Shown here piece by piece: positions 42,944-57,552 of a stretch of 64,000 bases of DNA. This DNA is from Deinococcus multiflagellatus (lineage in GTDB: Bacteria; Deinococcota; Deinococci; Deinococcales; Deinococcaceae). Each line of letters starts with the position of its first letter. The stretch's first letter is position 1. The position numbers were made by a program, and so were the translations under genes. The notes beneath the pieces are model-generated. The model was not told the DNA's origin. It was given only the letters and a program-made list of their open reading frames with translations, and did not search any database. The DNA lies in contig NZ_JAIQXV010000014.1 of the NCBI RefSeq assembly GCF_020166415.1, forward strand, positions 62,001 to 126,000, in the 5' to 3' direction.

Positions 42944-44902
42944 CTACCCCTTCAGGAAGTCAATGACCGCGTGGGCGGGCAGGGCGGCCCCCGGGCGCAG
43001 CGCCGAGGCCTCGCCCGCCGCGCGCACCTGCAGGTGGTCGGGCACACGCAGCAGCAGCACGTCGCGCCCGCTGAGGCTCACGGCCAGCTCTTCCAGGGCG
43101 GGCGCGCGCAGCACGCGGCCCAGGTCGGTCACGGGGGCACTCAGGCCCAGGGCGTGTTCGCCGTAGGGGCCGCGCAGCCGCACCTGATGGCCGCCCACAT
43201 GCAGCGCCAGCGGCAACCCCAGCCCAGCCAGTTCGCCCAGCGGCGGGTGCGGCGCACGCGCCCGGCGGGCCACCGCCACGCCCAGCAGGGTGCCGGGGCG
43301 GATCACGTCGCCCACCTTCACCAGCCGCGCCCCCTGGCTGACCTCCAGGTCCGGGGGAATGCGCAGAATACGCAGGCCGTCGCGGTGCTGCTCGGCGCGC
43401 AGGCCGCTGAGGTGCGGCACGCTGGACAGCTGCCCCAGATCAAAGGGCCCGCCCAGCGGTGTGGGCACCCCGGTCACGTCCCCCTGCGCCGAAACCAGCG
43501 ACAGGGTGCGGTCCTCGCGGTAGGTCAGGCCCTCCACGGCGGGCGGGGGCGCGGGGCGCGGGGCGGGCGGGGCCGCCGGCGCGCGCCGACCCCGGATAAG
43601 CACCCCAGCGGCCAGCAGGCCGCCCCCCAGCAGGGCCGTGAGCAGCACGGGCCACACCGGCCGCCCCTCTTCACGCGGCGCCGCGCGCGTGGGGGGCGGG
43701 GTCACCGGATCGGGCACGCGGCCACCGGCGGCGCCCTGCACGGGCGGCAGGGCCAGGGCGGGCAGCCCCGGGAAGGTGAGGGTGGGGGTCAGGGTCACGC
43801 CGGGCTGGGGGCGCAGGCCGGTCAGCCGCACCGCGAACTCGCGGGCGCCGCGCCGGGCCTCTACAGCGCCGCGCACGCCGGGTCCCAGGCCGCCCAGCAC
43901 CGCCGCCGCCGGGTTCAGGCCCGGGGCGGCGCGCAGGCGCAGCACCACGTCTTCCCCGGCCCGCAGCGCGCGGTCAGCGCCGGGGTTCAGCCAGGTCAGC
44001 CCCGCGCCGGGCAGGGTCAGGCGCAGCAGCACCTGTCGCGGGCGCGGCGCGATCCAGCCCGCGCTGCTGGGGGGCGGGGCGCACAGCAGCGCGGGGCTTC
44101 CGGGCGGCACCCGGCCGGGCAGGGCCAGCGCCCACTGCCCGCCGCTGGCCTGCAACTTCGCGCCCCCCAGCTCAGGCCCCACGCCCAGCGTCAGGGGCGT
44201 GCCGGGGGCGAAGACGGGGGGCAGCCGGGCCGGGTCGGTGACCACCCGGAGTCCCCCCTCCAGGCCCGCGCCCGTCAGGTCCGGCACCTGACCCACCGGC
44301 ACCGTCAGGCCGCTGGCGTAGGTGCTGCGCTGCAGGGCGGCCTGGGCCTCGGGCGGAATGTCGGTGCCCAGGGCCACGTAGGTCAGGCGGTCCAGCGGGC
44401 CCCGGTCCCGGAAGGCCGCCAGCGCCGCTTCGGGGGTCACGGTGCGGCCCGCCTCGCGCGTGTCGTTGTCGATGCCGTCGGTGAGCACGAACACCTGGGT
44501 CACGTCGCCCCCTGCAGCCGACAGCGGGGCCAGGGCGCCCTGCAGGCTGCGGTAGAGGTAGGTGTTCTTGCCGTCGGCCTTCAGATTCGCCAGGGCCGTG
44601 TTCCAGGCCGCCGTGCCCGCCGGCTGGGTAAAGCTGCGCCGCGAGCGCAACCCGGAATCGAAGGTCAGCAGTTCCACCCGGTCTGGCCGCTGCCCGCGCA
44701 CATAGGCGCCGATGCTGGCCTTGACCCGCTCGAAGATGTCGGCCTGGCCGTCGCCTATGCCGCGCATGCTGCCGCTGGTGTCCAGCACGAACACGGCGCG
44801 CGTGCGGGTGGGCAGCGCCCCCCCTTCCGGCAGGGCGCAGGTGGCCTCCTGCGCGGCGGCGCTGGTCAGCAGCAGGGCACAGAGGAGGGCGGTGCGGCGC
44901 AT
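42944..44902 (-). CDS. von Willebrand factor A-domain membrane protein with C-terminal repeated module
   Basis: 652 residues. Signal peptide MRRTALLCALLLTSAAAQ. The vWA domain at ~37-210 has an intact MIDAS (DTSGSM, then a Thr and DGIDND) for divalent metal and protein binding. A beta-rich region follows, then one membrane helix ([23 protein letters not shown], ~430-452) and a C-terminal cytosolic part with two related strands-rich modules (RAEQHRDGLRILRIPPDLEV...VKVGDVIRPGTLLGV and AVSLSGRDVLLLRVPDHLQV...LRPGAALPAHAV). They look FHA-like in layout but lack its signature. ATG 44902 is 9 nt after TACAAT (44912-44917, minus strand). Divergent from the patatin operon. Confidence 0.85.
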   Translation of the reverse strand: MRRTALLCALLLTSAAAQEATCALPEGGALPTRTRAVFVLDTSGSMRGIGDGQADIFERVKASIGAYVRGQRPDRVELLTFDSGLRSRRSFTQPAGTAAWNTALANLKADGKNTYLYRSLQGALAPLSAAGGDVTQVFVLTDGIDNDTREAGRTVTPEAALAAFRDRGPLDRLTYVALGTDIPPEAQAALQRSTYASGLTVPVGQVPDLTGAGLEGGLRVVTDPARLPPVFAPGTPLTLGVGPELGGAKLQASGGQWALALPGRVPPGSPALLCAPPPSSAGWIAPRPRQVLLRLTLPGAGLTWLNPGADRALRAGEDVVLRLRAAPGLNPAAAVLGGLGPGVRGAVEARRGAREFAVRLTGLRPQPGVTLTPTLTFPGLPALALPPVQGAAGGRVPDPVTPPPTRAAPREEGRPVWPVLLTALLGGGLLAAGVLIRGRRAPAAPPAPRPAPPPAVEGLTYREDRTLSLVSAQGDVTGVPTPLGGPFDLGQLSSVPHLSGLRAEQHRDGLRILRIPPDLEVSQGARLVKVGDVIRPGTLLGVAVARRARAPHPPLGELAGLGLPLALHVGGHQVRLRGPYGEHALGLSAPVTDLGRVLRAPALEELAVSLSGRDVLLLRVPDHLQVRAAGEASALRPGAALPAHAVIDFLKG

Positions 44903-45090
44903 TCGAGGCGCATTGTAGCCAGATCGGGGGAAGAGGGCCGCGCCGTCTGCGCCGGGTGCAACAAAGGACCTGGGGAGCGCGGTCATCAGCCAATCACGGC
45001 CCGGTCACGCTGCCGGGTGCACACTGGGGCTCAGAGGGCGCGGTCCTCTCTATTTCCCTTCACTCGCCGCGCCCTGGGAGGGCAGAGACC

Positions 45091-46766
45091 ATGCAACGAG
45101 GCCGGTGTGTCCAGTTTCAGGTGGTTGCCGTTCTGTTGGGGCTGCTGGGGGGCCGCGCCCTGGGACAGGAGGCCGGGCCCAGTGCCGCGTCCCCGCTGAG
45201 CGTCCGTGCCCAGCCGGACGGGCGCTTTCTGCTGACCAACACCAGCGCGGCGCCGCAGATCGTCACCCTGAACGTGACGGGCAACGCGACGGCGAATATC
45301 CGTCAGGAGGGCGTGGCCGACGGGCAGTGCGTGCCCCGCGCCCGGATTCCCGACACCGGGCCCAACAACCTGCCCACCTTGACGCTGCGGCCCGGCGGGC
45401 GCATCTGTGTCTGGGTCAAGGCCTCGGCCACCTCGGCGGTGCCCAGCACCGATGGCACGCAGCAACTGCTGTGGACCGTGGGCACCGACGCCGATCAGGT
45501 GAGCGGGCGCGTGCCCCTGAATCAGGGCACCGGGGTCCCCGTGCCCGTAACGCCCCTGGCGGTGCCCGCCGAGCCCGCCCTGGTGCGCGATACCGATGAC
45601 GCCCTGGCAACCTGCACGGCCCCCGCCACCTTCACCAGTGCCGCCGGGCGACAGGCCCAGGCCTGTCTGGACGCGCAGGGGGCGCTGTTGGGCCTCCAGA
45701 CGGCCGCCGCGCCCGACCTGTACCGCAACATCACCCTGTTCACCAAGGAGGCCAAACCCGTCACCGCCACCCTGGTGGTCCGCAAGCCCTGGTGGCACGC
45801 GGCGCTGGCGATTCTGGCGGGGCTGCTGCTGCCGCCGCTGCTCGCTTTTCTGGCACAGCGCCGCCGGGAACAAGAGGAACTCAAGCACCGGCTGGCCGGG
45901 CTCAACATTGATCCAGCTTCGCCGCCGCTGCTGGTCCCCAGCCTGGGTCCGGGGCAGACCTCGCCCTTCCGGCTGGACCTGGACCCGAACCTGCTGCGCG
46001 CCCGGCCTTCGGCGCTGCAACCCATGTCGGATGTGCGCGACGCCTACACGGCACTGGGCCAGTGGCGCGAACTGGGGCCCCCGCGCAACCTGCTGGGGCA
46101 GCTCCAGGCGGCCAGCGCGGCGGCCAGGGGGGCGCTGGGCCCGCTGCTGCCTGCCTCTGCGCCTGTCCTGGACTTTCTGGAAGAGCTCCGGCGCGGCCAG
46201 CGCCTGGGCCTGCCGCTGAACCAGGGCACCGGGCAGTTTGAGGTGCCCACGGAGCGGGCGGCCGACGTGGTGGCCTCGCTGGAAGCGGCGCAGGTGCTGG
46301 CCCAGACGGTGGCGGCTTCTGCGCCGCAGGTGGCCGGCCACCCCCCACTGCAAGCTTTTCTGTCCCAGGAGGTGCCCGCCAGTGCTGGCGCGGCCGACCT
46401 GCGCGCCTATACCGAGACCCTGATCAAGATTCGGAATGATCCCCAGATGGCGGCCCGCTCTGCGTTTCCGGCCCAGCAGCAACAGGCCTGGGCCGCTCCG
46501 TACCTCACGCGCCGCCCCGCCCTGAGCACCCTGAATGTCGCCACGCGCCTCGCCGCCCTGCCGCTGATCGCCGTCACAGCGCTGCTGGCGATGGTCGTGG
46601 GCCTGAACGAGCTGTGGGCCAAGCCGGATGCCGCCTGGGGCGCACGCGGCGTCATGGACTACGCCCTGGCAGTCGCGCTGGGGGCCGGGGCCTACACGGT
46701 GGCGAACCTGCTGCAAACCGAGGCCCTGGCCAAAGCCGTGAAACTTCTCAGCGGCAGCGTGCGCAA

Positions 46767-46770
<4 letters not shown>
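45091..46770 (+). CDS. Membrane-anchored protein upstream of and coupled to a patatin phospholipase
   Basis: 559 residues. Signal-like start (VVAVLLGLLGGRALGQ), then ~200 residues of beta-rich extracytosolic domain with an Ig-like flavour (RFLLTNTSAAPQIVTLNVTGNATANI; LRPGGRICVWVKASATS). A membrane helix at ~232-253 (HAALAILAGLLLPPLLAFLA) is followed by a charged cytosolic region (RRREQEELKHRLAGL), ~240 helical residues and two C-terminal membrane helices. I recognise no family. ATG 45091 has GGGAGGG upstream. Its TGA overlaps the patatin ATG, so the two are made together and may act as one membrane complex. Confidence 0.7.
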
Positions 46771-51286
<4,516 letters not shown>

Positions 51287-51304
51287 GCGAGCAGGACCAA
51301 AAGA

Positions 51305-51336
51305 GGCCAGCCCAGGACCACCGGGCTGGCCTTCTT
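51305..51336. terminator. Terminator between gyrB and the subtilisin gene
   Basis: GGCCAGCCC pairs with GGGCTGGCC around AGGACCACC, followed by TTCTT on the plus strand and preceded by AAAAG (T-rich on the minus strand), so it can serve both convergent genes. Confidence 0.8.
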
Positions 51337-51345
51337 CGTTGCAGG

Positions 51346-53004
51346 TTACGGGCAGGCGTTTACGGTGGCGGGAAGCAGCGGCTGTTGCCCCGGGGCCGTG
51401 ACCAGCGGCAGCAGGGGCACGCCGCTTTTGCAGGTCATCCAGTTGGCCAGCACGCCGCTCACTACGGGCGCGGCAAAGCTGGTGCCGAAGTAGGGCCAGC
51501 CGCCCAGCCAGAACTCGCCCGGGGCCTGCACGCTGGGGGCCAGGGCCGTAACACCCGGGGTCCCGGTGCCCCGGTTGTAGGTGGCCATCTGCCCGGTGGC
51601 AATGTCCCAGCCCGCCACACTGAACAGCATGGTCTGGCGCAGGGTGGTGCTGCCCAGGGCAATGCCCGGGCCAAATTCAAAGTCCTTCGTCCAGTCGGCG
51701 GGGAAATGCCAGCAACGGTCGCCCTTGCCAAGACCTGCGCAGTCGTCGCGGTTGCCATAGGCGGCAGCGGTGGGCACGCCGGCCGCCGCCACTTCCCGCA
51801 GGGCCAACTGCACGCCCACGGTGGGATACGGCCCCCCCGCGCTGAGGTTCACCACATGCCGCCCACCGCGCCGGGCCTCGGCCGCCACGGCACACAGAGC
51901 CTGGGCGACTTTCAGGGTGGCGCAATTGCCGTCCCTGTCGCAGACCTGCTTGTAACTGAGGCTGGCGTTCGGCGCCACCGCCCGCACAAGCTGCCCTACC
52001 GCCTGCCCGTGCAGGGGGCGGCCTTCAACCGGCGTGCTGTAGTACATCGCGGGGCCGGAAGAGCCAGAGGCATGGAACACGTAGTCGTCGGCGGAAGCGG
52101 TGGCGGTGTCCAGAACATGAACGGTGACGCCCTTGCCGTTGCCCCCCTTCAAGCCAATGAACTTGTTGAGGAGGGCGGTGGGCTGACCGTTTTTGTAGGG
52201 GGCATCTGCCTGTACTGGGTGACCATAGGTCGTTGGATCCACCTGCATGTCCGGCCCGAACAGCAGGCCCAGCACGGTCAAGACTTGGCCAGTGGGTAGA
52301 CCAGCCGTTGGAAAAATGCCGGCCAGTGAGGTGCAGAACGATGAAGCGGACCGGGCGGGCACTGCAGACGGCACCAGTCGTTGCAGGTCAAGGTTCTGAA
52401 GTACCTGGGGGGTCAGGACAGCGGTGGACGGCGACATGGTCAGGGGGCTGGACGCGACCCGCTGCCCCGTCCCCGCTGAAGCCAATGGAGTGAAACTGGG
52501 CACGCCCAGCGCCGCCAGCCGGTCAATGACGGCGCGCACCTGCTGCGGGCAGGTCTTCTGACAGTTGCTGGAGAGCCGCCGCAACCGTTCAGCGTACTCC
52601 TGCTGCACAGTTTTCAGGGTACTCGGCGCAACATAGGCCACCACGTCCTGCGCGGCGGCTTCTGCGGGCAGCACGTTGAGCACCAGGGCACTGCGCTGGC
52701 CCGGCCCCTGCGCGCTAATAAACTGTGGCCCACCCGCCGCCGTTTTGGGCACCTGAAAGGCCAGCCAGCCCGAAGCCGGGTCGCGCACGAAGGCGGTGGC
52801 TTGCCCACCCACCCACAGGGTGCCGCGTTCGCCCAGATTGCCGCCCATGACCCAGGCTGTGTCGCCGGGCGCAGCGGCCACCGGGTAGAGCCGGGCGCCG
52901 CCGGCCACCGCCGTCTGATTCTGAGCCCCGGCCCAGTTTCCACCGCATAGGCCAATCAGCCCAGTAACCACCCCTGCCCAAGTCCAGCCGCGTCTTTTTG
53001 CCAT
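51346..53004 (-). CDS. Secreted S8 (subtilisin-like) serine protease
   Basis: 552 residues. Signal peptide with basic start ([22 protein letters not shown]...AGA), then a ~90-residue IPT/TIG-like beta domain ([26 protein letters not shown]) and a propeptide-like stretch. In the catalytic domain, Asp is in VTVHVLDTA (~295), His in [10 protein letters not shown] (~332) and Ser in [13 protein letters not shown] (~508). The sequence around the Asp and His is less canonical than in subtilisin (LDTA instead of DTG; LHGQAVG instead of HGTHVAG), so activity is probable but not certain. Several Cys pairs suggest disulfides. GGAGGACATAC precedes ATG 53004. It lies 65 bp after the regulator gene on the same strand. 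Confidence 0.87.
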   Translation of the reverse strand: MAKRRGWTWAGVVTGLIGLCGGNWAGAQNQTAVAGGARLYPVAAAPGDTAWVMGGNLGERGTLWVGGQATAFVRDPASGWLAFQVPKTAAGGPQFISAQGPGQRSALVLNVLPAEAAAQDVVAYVAPSTLKTVQQEYAERLRRLSSNCQKTCPQQVRAVIDRLAALGVPSFTPLASAGTGQRVASSPLTMSPSTAVLTPQVLQNLDLQRLVPSAVPARSASSFCTSLAGIFPTAGLPTGQVLTVLGLLFGPDMQVDPTTYGHPVQADAPYKNGQPTALLNKFIGLKGGNGKGVTVHVLDTATASADDYVFHASGSSGPAMYYSTPVEGRPLHGQAVGQLVRAVAPNASLSYKQVCDRDGNCATLKVAQALCAVAAEARRGGRHVVNLSAGGPYPTVGVQLALREVAAAGVPTAAAYGNRDDCAGLGKGDRCWHFPADWTKDFEFGPGIALGSTTLRQTMLFSVAGWDIATGQMATYNRGTGTPGVTALAPSVQAPGEFWLGGWPYFGTSFAAPVVSGVLANWMTCKSGVPLLPLVTAPGQQPLLPATVNACP

Positions 53005-53069
53005 GTATGTCCTCCTGCGCCCAGGGTGCCAGGGCGGGCATGATCGCGGCATGAACAGCCGCCACAGCA

Positions 53070-55463
53070 TCAAGACCGTAGGGGCTGACCGATACTCTGG
53101 GCTGCTGCTATATGGGCGTTGCGCCTGATCTGTGCCACGAGTTCGTGATGGTCTGCCTGTTCGAGCATATGAAGTGAGTCCTCAAAGGCGCTGAGGTCGC
53201 CTTGAATTTCACTAAGGTTGGTCAGAGTCTGTCCTAGATGCCGGATATTACCGGTGCCTCGAAGGTAGTGCAGAGCTTGGCGGTAGAGCTCTGCCGCCTC
53301 TTCTAAGCGACCTTGTAAATGACGCCGAACACCCAAGTTGCCCAGCGCCGAAGCGAGGCCAATCCGGTCACCAGAGAGAGTTAAAACCTCGACGGCTTCT
53401 TGCATTACACCGTCGGCTTGGTCCGGCTGCCCAGTATCCATCAGCATCTGCGCAAAGTTGACCAACGCCAAACCATGAACGCTGGGCAGGTCGCGGGTGG
53501 ACTGAAGCACCTCTCTGAACGCAGCGTTGGGCTCGGCACCCAAGCGCACCCTTGCTCGCGCCACCATGACCAGTTCCGCGAGTTCCTGTTCTTCATCGCC
53601 TTGCAGCTGCCAGAAATCAGCGGAGAGCTGGCTTTGACGCCTCGCCTCCTCCCATTGTTCGCGAACAAAGGCACCTTGTGCTTTCACACTCGCCGCGTGC
53701 GCCGCTTCCGGGCCACTGCCTTTAATCTGATCGGCCAGCGCCACCGCCTCATCCACCCGGCCCAGGCGCACCAGCGTGGTGGCGCGCACAGCCAACAAGT
53801 CTGGGCGGGCCTGGGTCTGTTCGGGTAGGGCCTCCAGGCGGGCATACGCGTCGTTGTAGCGCCCCACGCCAATCAGGGCCCAGGCATGGGGCACGGCCAG
53901 CGACGGCACGTCCCGCAGCGTGTCCAGCAGGGCGGCGGCCGGGCCGGGATACCCGCGCTTCAGGAGGGTCTGGGCCCGCAGGCAGGCGGCGCGGGCAGCC
54001 CGGACCTCGTCGTGGTCTTCCCACAGGTCGCGGGCCTGCTCGTAGTGGGGCCACGCGTCGGCTTCGGGCAGGGCGCGGGCCAGTTTCAGGTGCAGCAGGG
54101 CAGCGTGCACATGAATCTGGTGCAGATGCTCGCGGGTGGCGGCGGCGGCGTACACGCGCCCGGCCTCGTTCGTCAGGCCCTCGGTGGTCAGGAAAGACAG
54201 GGTGCGGGCAAAGTCGTCGGCGGTCTGGCCCAGGGCGGCGCGGGTAGCGCGCAGGTTGGGTTGGTCCTGCAGGGCCAGCAGCAAAAAGGCGTCGCGCGTG
54301 GCGGGGGGATAGGCACGCACGCGGGCCCCCAGGCGCAGGTCCAGGGGCTGGCCGCGCAGGGCCGCGCCCACCAGCACTGGGTGGCCGTCGGTCTGGCGGT
54401 ACAGCGCGGGGTCGGGCAGCTCGCCTTCGGTCAGGGGGCCCAGGTGCAGGTGACGGTCCACATCAAAGGGCGGGTGGGCGCGGCCCGTGACCACAATCAC
54501 GGCGCCGGGACGGGTGCGGGCCACCTGGGCCAGCACGGCGCGGGTGGCCTCGTCCACCTGTTCCCAGCCGTCCAGGGCCAGTTTCAGGTGGGGGTCGCGC
54601 AGGGGGGCCAGCGCCGCGTGGGCACTGGCGGGGGGAGCCGAGCACAGCGGGGCCAGCGTGCTGTAAGGCAGGTCGGCACGCCCCGGCAGCACCGTCCAGC
54701 CGCCGCTGCGGGCCAGGGCCTCCAGCAGCGCGGTCTTGCCCATGCCCGCGTGCCCGCTGACCCAGGCCAGCTGCCCCGGGGCCAGCGCCCCCAGCGCCGC
54801 CAGTTCGGCTTCCCGGCCCACGAAGGGCGCGGCGTCCAGCTGCGGCGCGGCGTCCAGGTCCAGGCCCAGGGTGCGGGCGTCGCGCTCCACCTGGGTCGCC
54901 AGCGGGTGCCCGGCCAGGGTCAGGTAGTGGTGCAGCCGGGGCAGGTCCAGTTCGTCGGGGGGTGGGGCGCCGGGAAGACCCAGGGCGCGGGCCGCGTACT
55001 CGCCTGCCCCCTCGCGCTGGCCCCGGGCCGCCGCCTGCGACGCCAGGGTCAGCAGCGCGGCGCGCGCTTCCAGGGCCAGGGCCTCGCGGGTGTCGTACAC
55101 CCACTCTTCCAGGTCGTTGCCCAGGGGAATGCCCAGCCCGTCCAGAAAGGCGCCGCTGTACAGGGCCGCCGCCTCGCCCGCGCGCCCCCGGCGGGCAGCC
55201 TCGCGCAGCAGGGCGGCGTCGCAGGGCATTCCGGCGGCCACGCGGGGGCCGTCTTCGGCCAGGGCGCCGGGCAGCCCCCGCAGATGCACCAGGTGCTGCG
55301 CCAGGGAATTCATGGGGTTGGCGGCCTCGGGCCAGAACAGTTCGGCCAGTCGGCGCCGGGGCTGCGGGCCTTCCAGGCACAGGTAGGCCAGCAGCAGCAG
55401 CACTTTTTCCCGCCGGAAGGTCACGCCTTCCACGGACAGGCCCCCCAGTGTCCGCAGGGTCAT
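53070..55463 (-). CDS. BTAD/AAA-TPR transcriptional regulator (SARP/LAL-like) upstream of the protease
   Basis: 797 residues. The N-terminal winged-helix part (MTLRTLGGLSVEGVTFRREKVLLLLAYLCLEGPQPRRRLAELFWPEA) and the BTAD helical repeats that follow match bacterial transcriptional activator proteins. The ATPase has Walker A GHAGMGKTA near 235-243, in FVGREAELAALGALAPGQLAWVSGHAGMGKT. The C-terminal ~350 residues are TPR repeats. GC content drops clearly in the last ~600 bp (53070-53700), unlike the rest of the gene. ATG 55463 is 6 nt after GACAAT on the minus strand. It likely activates the protease gene that follows. Confidence 0.88.
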   Translation of the reverse strand: MTLRTLGGLSVEGVTFRREKVLLLLAYLCLEGPQPRRRLAELFWPEAANPMNSLAQHLVHLRGLPGALAEDGPRVAAGMPCDAALLREAARRGRAGEAAALYSGAFLDGLGIPLGNDLEEWVYDTREALALEARAALLTLASQAAARGQREGAGEYAARALGLPGAPPPDELDLPRLHHYLTLAGHPLATQVERDARTLGLDLDAAPQLDAAPFVGREAELAALGALAPGQLAWVSGHAGMGKTALLEALARSGGWTVLPGRADLPYSTLAPLCSAPPASAHAALAPLRDPHLKLALDGWEQVDEATRAVLAQVARTRPGAVIVVTGRAHPPFDVDRHLHLGPLTEGELPDPALYRQTDGHPVLVGAALRGQPLDLRLGARVRAYPPATRDAFLLLALQDQPNLRATRAALGQTADDFARTLSFLTTEGLTNEAGRVYAAAATREHLHQIHVHAALLHLKLARALPEADAWPHYEQARDLWEDHDEVRAARAACLRAQTLLKRGYPGPAAALLDTLRDVPSLAVPHAWALIGVGRYNDAYARLEALPEQTQARPDLLAVRATTLVRLGRVDEAVALADQIKGSGPEAAHAASVKAQGAFVREQWEEARRQSQLSADFWQLQGDEEQELAELVMVARARVRLGAEPNAAFREVLQSTRDLPSVHGLALVNFAQMLMDTGQPDQADGVMQEAVEVLTLSGDRIGLASALGNLGVRRHLQGRLEEAAELYRQALHYLRGTGNIRHLGQTLTNLSEIQGDLSAFEDSLHMLEQADHHELVAQIRRNAHIAAAQSIGQPLRS

Positions 55464-55539
55464 ACCGGCATTGTCTGTGATTTGTGGGCGGCGCCACAAG
55501 GGGCGCGGCCAGAAGCGCGGCCTGGGTATGCTCAGCGCC

Positions 55540-56202
55540 ATGCTGAGTTTCCCCCACGATATTTCCCGCCGCCTGACCCCCGGGCACCCCAACTGGCCCG
55601 GCGACGCGCCCTTTGAGGTGAGGCCAGGGGCGCGCATGGCGGGCGGCGACAGCGTGAACACGGGCGTGCTGCACACCAGCACCCACACCGGCACCCATGT
55701 GGACGCGCCCTGGCACTACGACGACGCCGGCGAGCGGCTGGGCGAGGTGCCCCTGTCGGTGTACCTGGGCCGCTGCCGGGTGCTGACGGTGGGCGGCCCG
55801 GTGGTGGAGGCAGGGGTGCTGGACGCGCTGCCGGCGCCGCTGCCGCCCCGATTGCTGCTGCACACCGGCCAGCCTGCCCACTGGGCGGTGTTCCCCGAGA
55901 ATTTCGTGGCCCTGTCACCCGCCTTCGTGCAGGAAGCCGCCCGGCGCGGCGTGCGCCTGCTGGGCACCGATGCCCCCAGCGTAGACCCGCTGACCAGCAA
56001 GACGCTGGACGCCCACCATACCTGCCGCGCAGCCGGCGTGTTCATTCTGGAGGGCCTGACCCTGGGCGGCGTGCCCGACGGCGAGTACGACCTCGTGTGC
56101 CTGCCGCTGCCGCTGACCGACACTGACGGCGCCCCGGCCCGCGCGGTGCTGCTGCCGGCCGGCAGCGTACCCGACGCGCTGAGAGTGGAACAAAACAGCT
56201 AA
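55540..56202 (+). CDS. Cyclase family protein (kynurenine formamidase/KynB-like)
   Basis: 220 residues. The family metal-binding motif HTGTHVDAPWH is intact (STHTGTHVDAPWHYDDAGE). It starts HDISRRLTPGHPNWPGD, and ends LEGLTLGGVPDGEYDLVCLPLPLTDTDGAPARAVL, both as in KynB, which hydrolyses N-formylkynurenine in tryptophan breakdown. kynA and kynU are not in the window, so the substrate could be another amide. ATG 55540 is 7 nt after TATGCT (55527-55532); the in-frame ATG 55528 lies within that box. Divergent from the BTAD regulator, 76 bp apart. Confidence 0.88.
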   Translation: MLSFPHDISRRLTPGHPNWPGDAPFEVRPGARMAGGDSVNTGVLHTSTHTGTHVDAPWHYDDAGERLGEVPLSVYLGRCRVLTVGGPVVEAGVLDALPAPLPPRLLLHTGQPAHWAVFPENFVALSPAFVQEAARRGVRLLGTDAPSVDPLTSKTLDAHHTCRAAGVFILEGLTLGGVPDGEYDLVCLPLPLTDTDGAPARAVLLPAGSVPDALRVEQNS

Positions 56203-56297
56203 GGGAACGCAGGGTCGGCCCAACAGCGGCGCCAAGAAGCCCAGGGCGGTGCGGACTGCCCTCCTGGCGAGCCCCGGAGCCGCTTTGGGGTGTGCCC

Positions 56298-56776
<479 letters not shown>

Positions 56777-56780
<4 letters not shown>

Positions 56781-57094
56781 GCCTTGCCCTGCGCCAGTTC
56801 GTTCACGGCGCGCGCCGCGTCCAGGTCCAGCTGGGTCACGCCGCCCGCGTCGTGGGTAAAGAAATTGACGCGCACGTAGTGGTAATGCACATGAATGTCC
56901 GGGTGGTGGCCGCGCGCCTCGGCTTGCTCGGCCACCTGCAGGGCAAAGCGCATGCCCGCCATGAAATTGGGAAAGGCAAAGTCGCGGTACAGCTTGCCGG
57001 CGTCGCCCCACCAGCCCTCGGGCTTGAGGTCCATCACGTCGCCGTCGGTGAGCTTGCGGTTGGGGTCGTAGTTCATGCGCGGGTCGTACGGCAT
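56777..57094 (-). CDS. Pterin-4a-carbinolamine dehydratase
   Basis: 105 residues, family length. DGDVMDLKPEGWWGDAGKLYRDFAFPNFMAGMRFALQVAEQAEARGHHPDIHVHYHYVRVNFFTHDAGGVTQLDLDAARAVNEL. The HHP and later His supply the active site of DCoH/PhhB, which dehydrates 4a-hydroxytetrahydropterin formed by aromatic amino-acid hydroxylases. No phenylalanine hydroxylase is adjacent. ATG 57094 is 7 nt after TACCAT (57102-57107, minus strand). Confidence 0.92.
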
Positions 57095-57200
57095 ACCCGG
57101 CATGGTAGGGGGCCGCGGGCGGCAGGAGGCGGGAGGCGGGACGCGGTGCAGGCCCCCGGGCGCCCGCCAGGAGTGGCCCACGCCCGCAGACGACTGGTCA

Positions 57201-57235
57201 GTTCACATTTGCATGAACTTTTCTTCATGTACAAT
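57201..57235 (+). promoter_or_regulatory. Promoter with operator-like palindrome for the 38-residue ORF
   Basis: TACAAT at 57230-57235 with TTTGCA 16 bp upstream. Between them lies CATGAA-CTTTTC-TTCATG (57212-57229), a perfect inverted repeat abutting the -10. Upstream GTTCA...TGAAC (57201-57218) forms an overlapping dyad. The stretch is AT-rich against the GC-rich background. It is not an RDRM (wrong core and arms). Confidence 0.6.
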
Positions 57236-57267
57236 CAGGGGAACATCAGCTTCAGGAGAGTTTGGTC

Positions 57268-57384
57268 ATGACTGCACTGCTGCGCCGTCTGTTCGCCCGT
57301 CGTCTTCCCCGCCCCGTTCCGGCCCCCCGTCCCCGGGCCATCACGGAGCTGGAATTGCTGCGCGCCCTGGGCTGCGACGAATAA
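57268..57384 (+). CDS. Small basic protein of 38 residues, unknown
   Basis: ATG 57268 is preceded by AGGAG at the correct distance (57253-57257) and by a dedicated promoter, and the stop is followed by a perfect 11-bp terminator hairpin, so a discrete transcript is likely. The N-terminal 23 residues carry seven Arg and five Pro (LLRRLFARRLPRPVPAPRPR), and the C-terminal part is acidic (ITELELLRALGCDE) with a single Cys near the end. The two halves would suit an RNA/DNA-contacting peptide or a regulator of a larger protein; nothing shows which. Base use is coding-like. The transcript stops before mutS. Confidence 0.6.
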   Translation: MTALLRRLFARRLPRPVPAPRPRAITELELLRALGCDE

Positions 57385-57405
57385 AGACCCCCTGCACCTT
57401 CCGGC

Positions 57406-57440
57406 CCCCGCCAAGGCGTTCGCCCTTGGCGGGGCTGTTT
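57406..57440 (+). terminator. Terminator of the small-protein transcript
   Basis: CCCCGCCAAGG pairs perfectly with CCTTGGCGGGG around a 7-nt loop, then CTGTTTCTG. Confidence 0.8.
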
Positions 57441-57552
57441 CTGTGGTGAGGGCTGGGGTCAGCGCCTTTTTTCGGCCAGAGCCCTTAGCCCTGCGCAGCC
57501 AATCGTCGCCAGAGTCCTTTCGTGGCCCTGTCCCGGCGCTATCCTGCCCCCA

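Noticed and set aside
57441..57552. RDRM site upstream of mutS
   Set aside because: No TTAYG-N7-CRTAA palindrome is present there. The nearby CATGAA/TTCATG dyad belongs to the small-protein promoter and has a different core.
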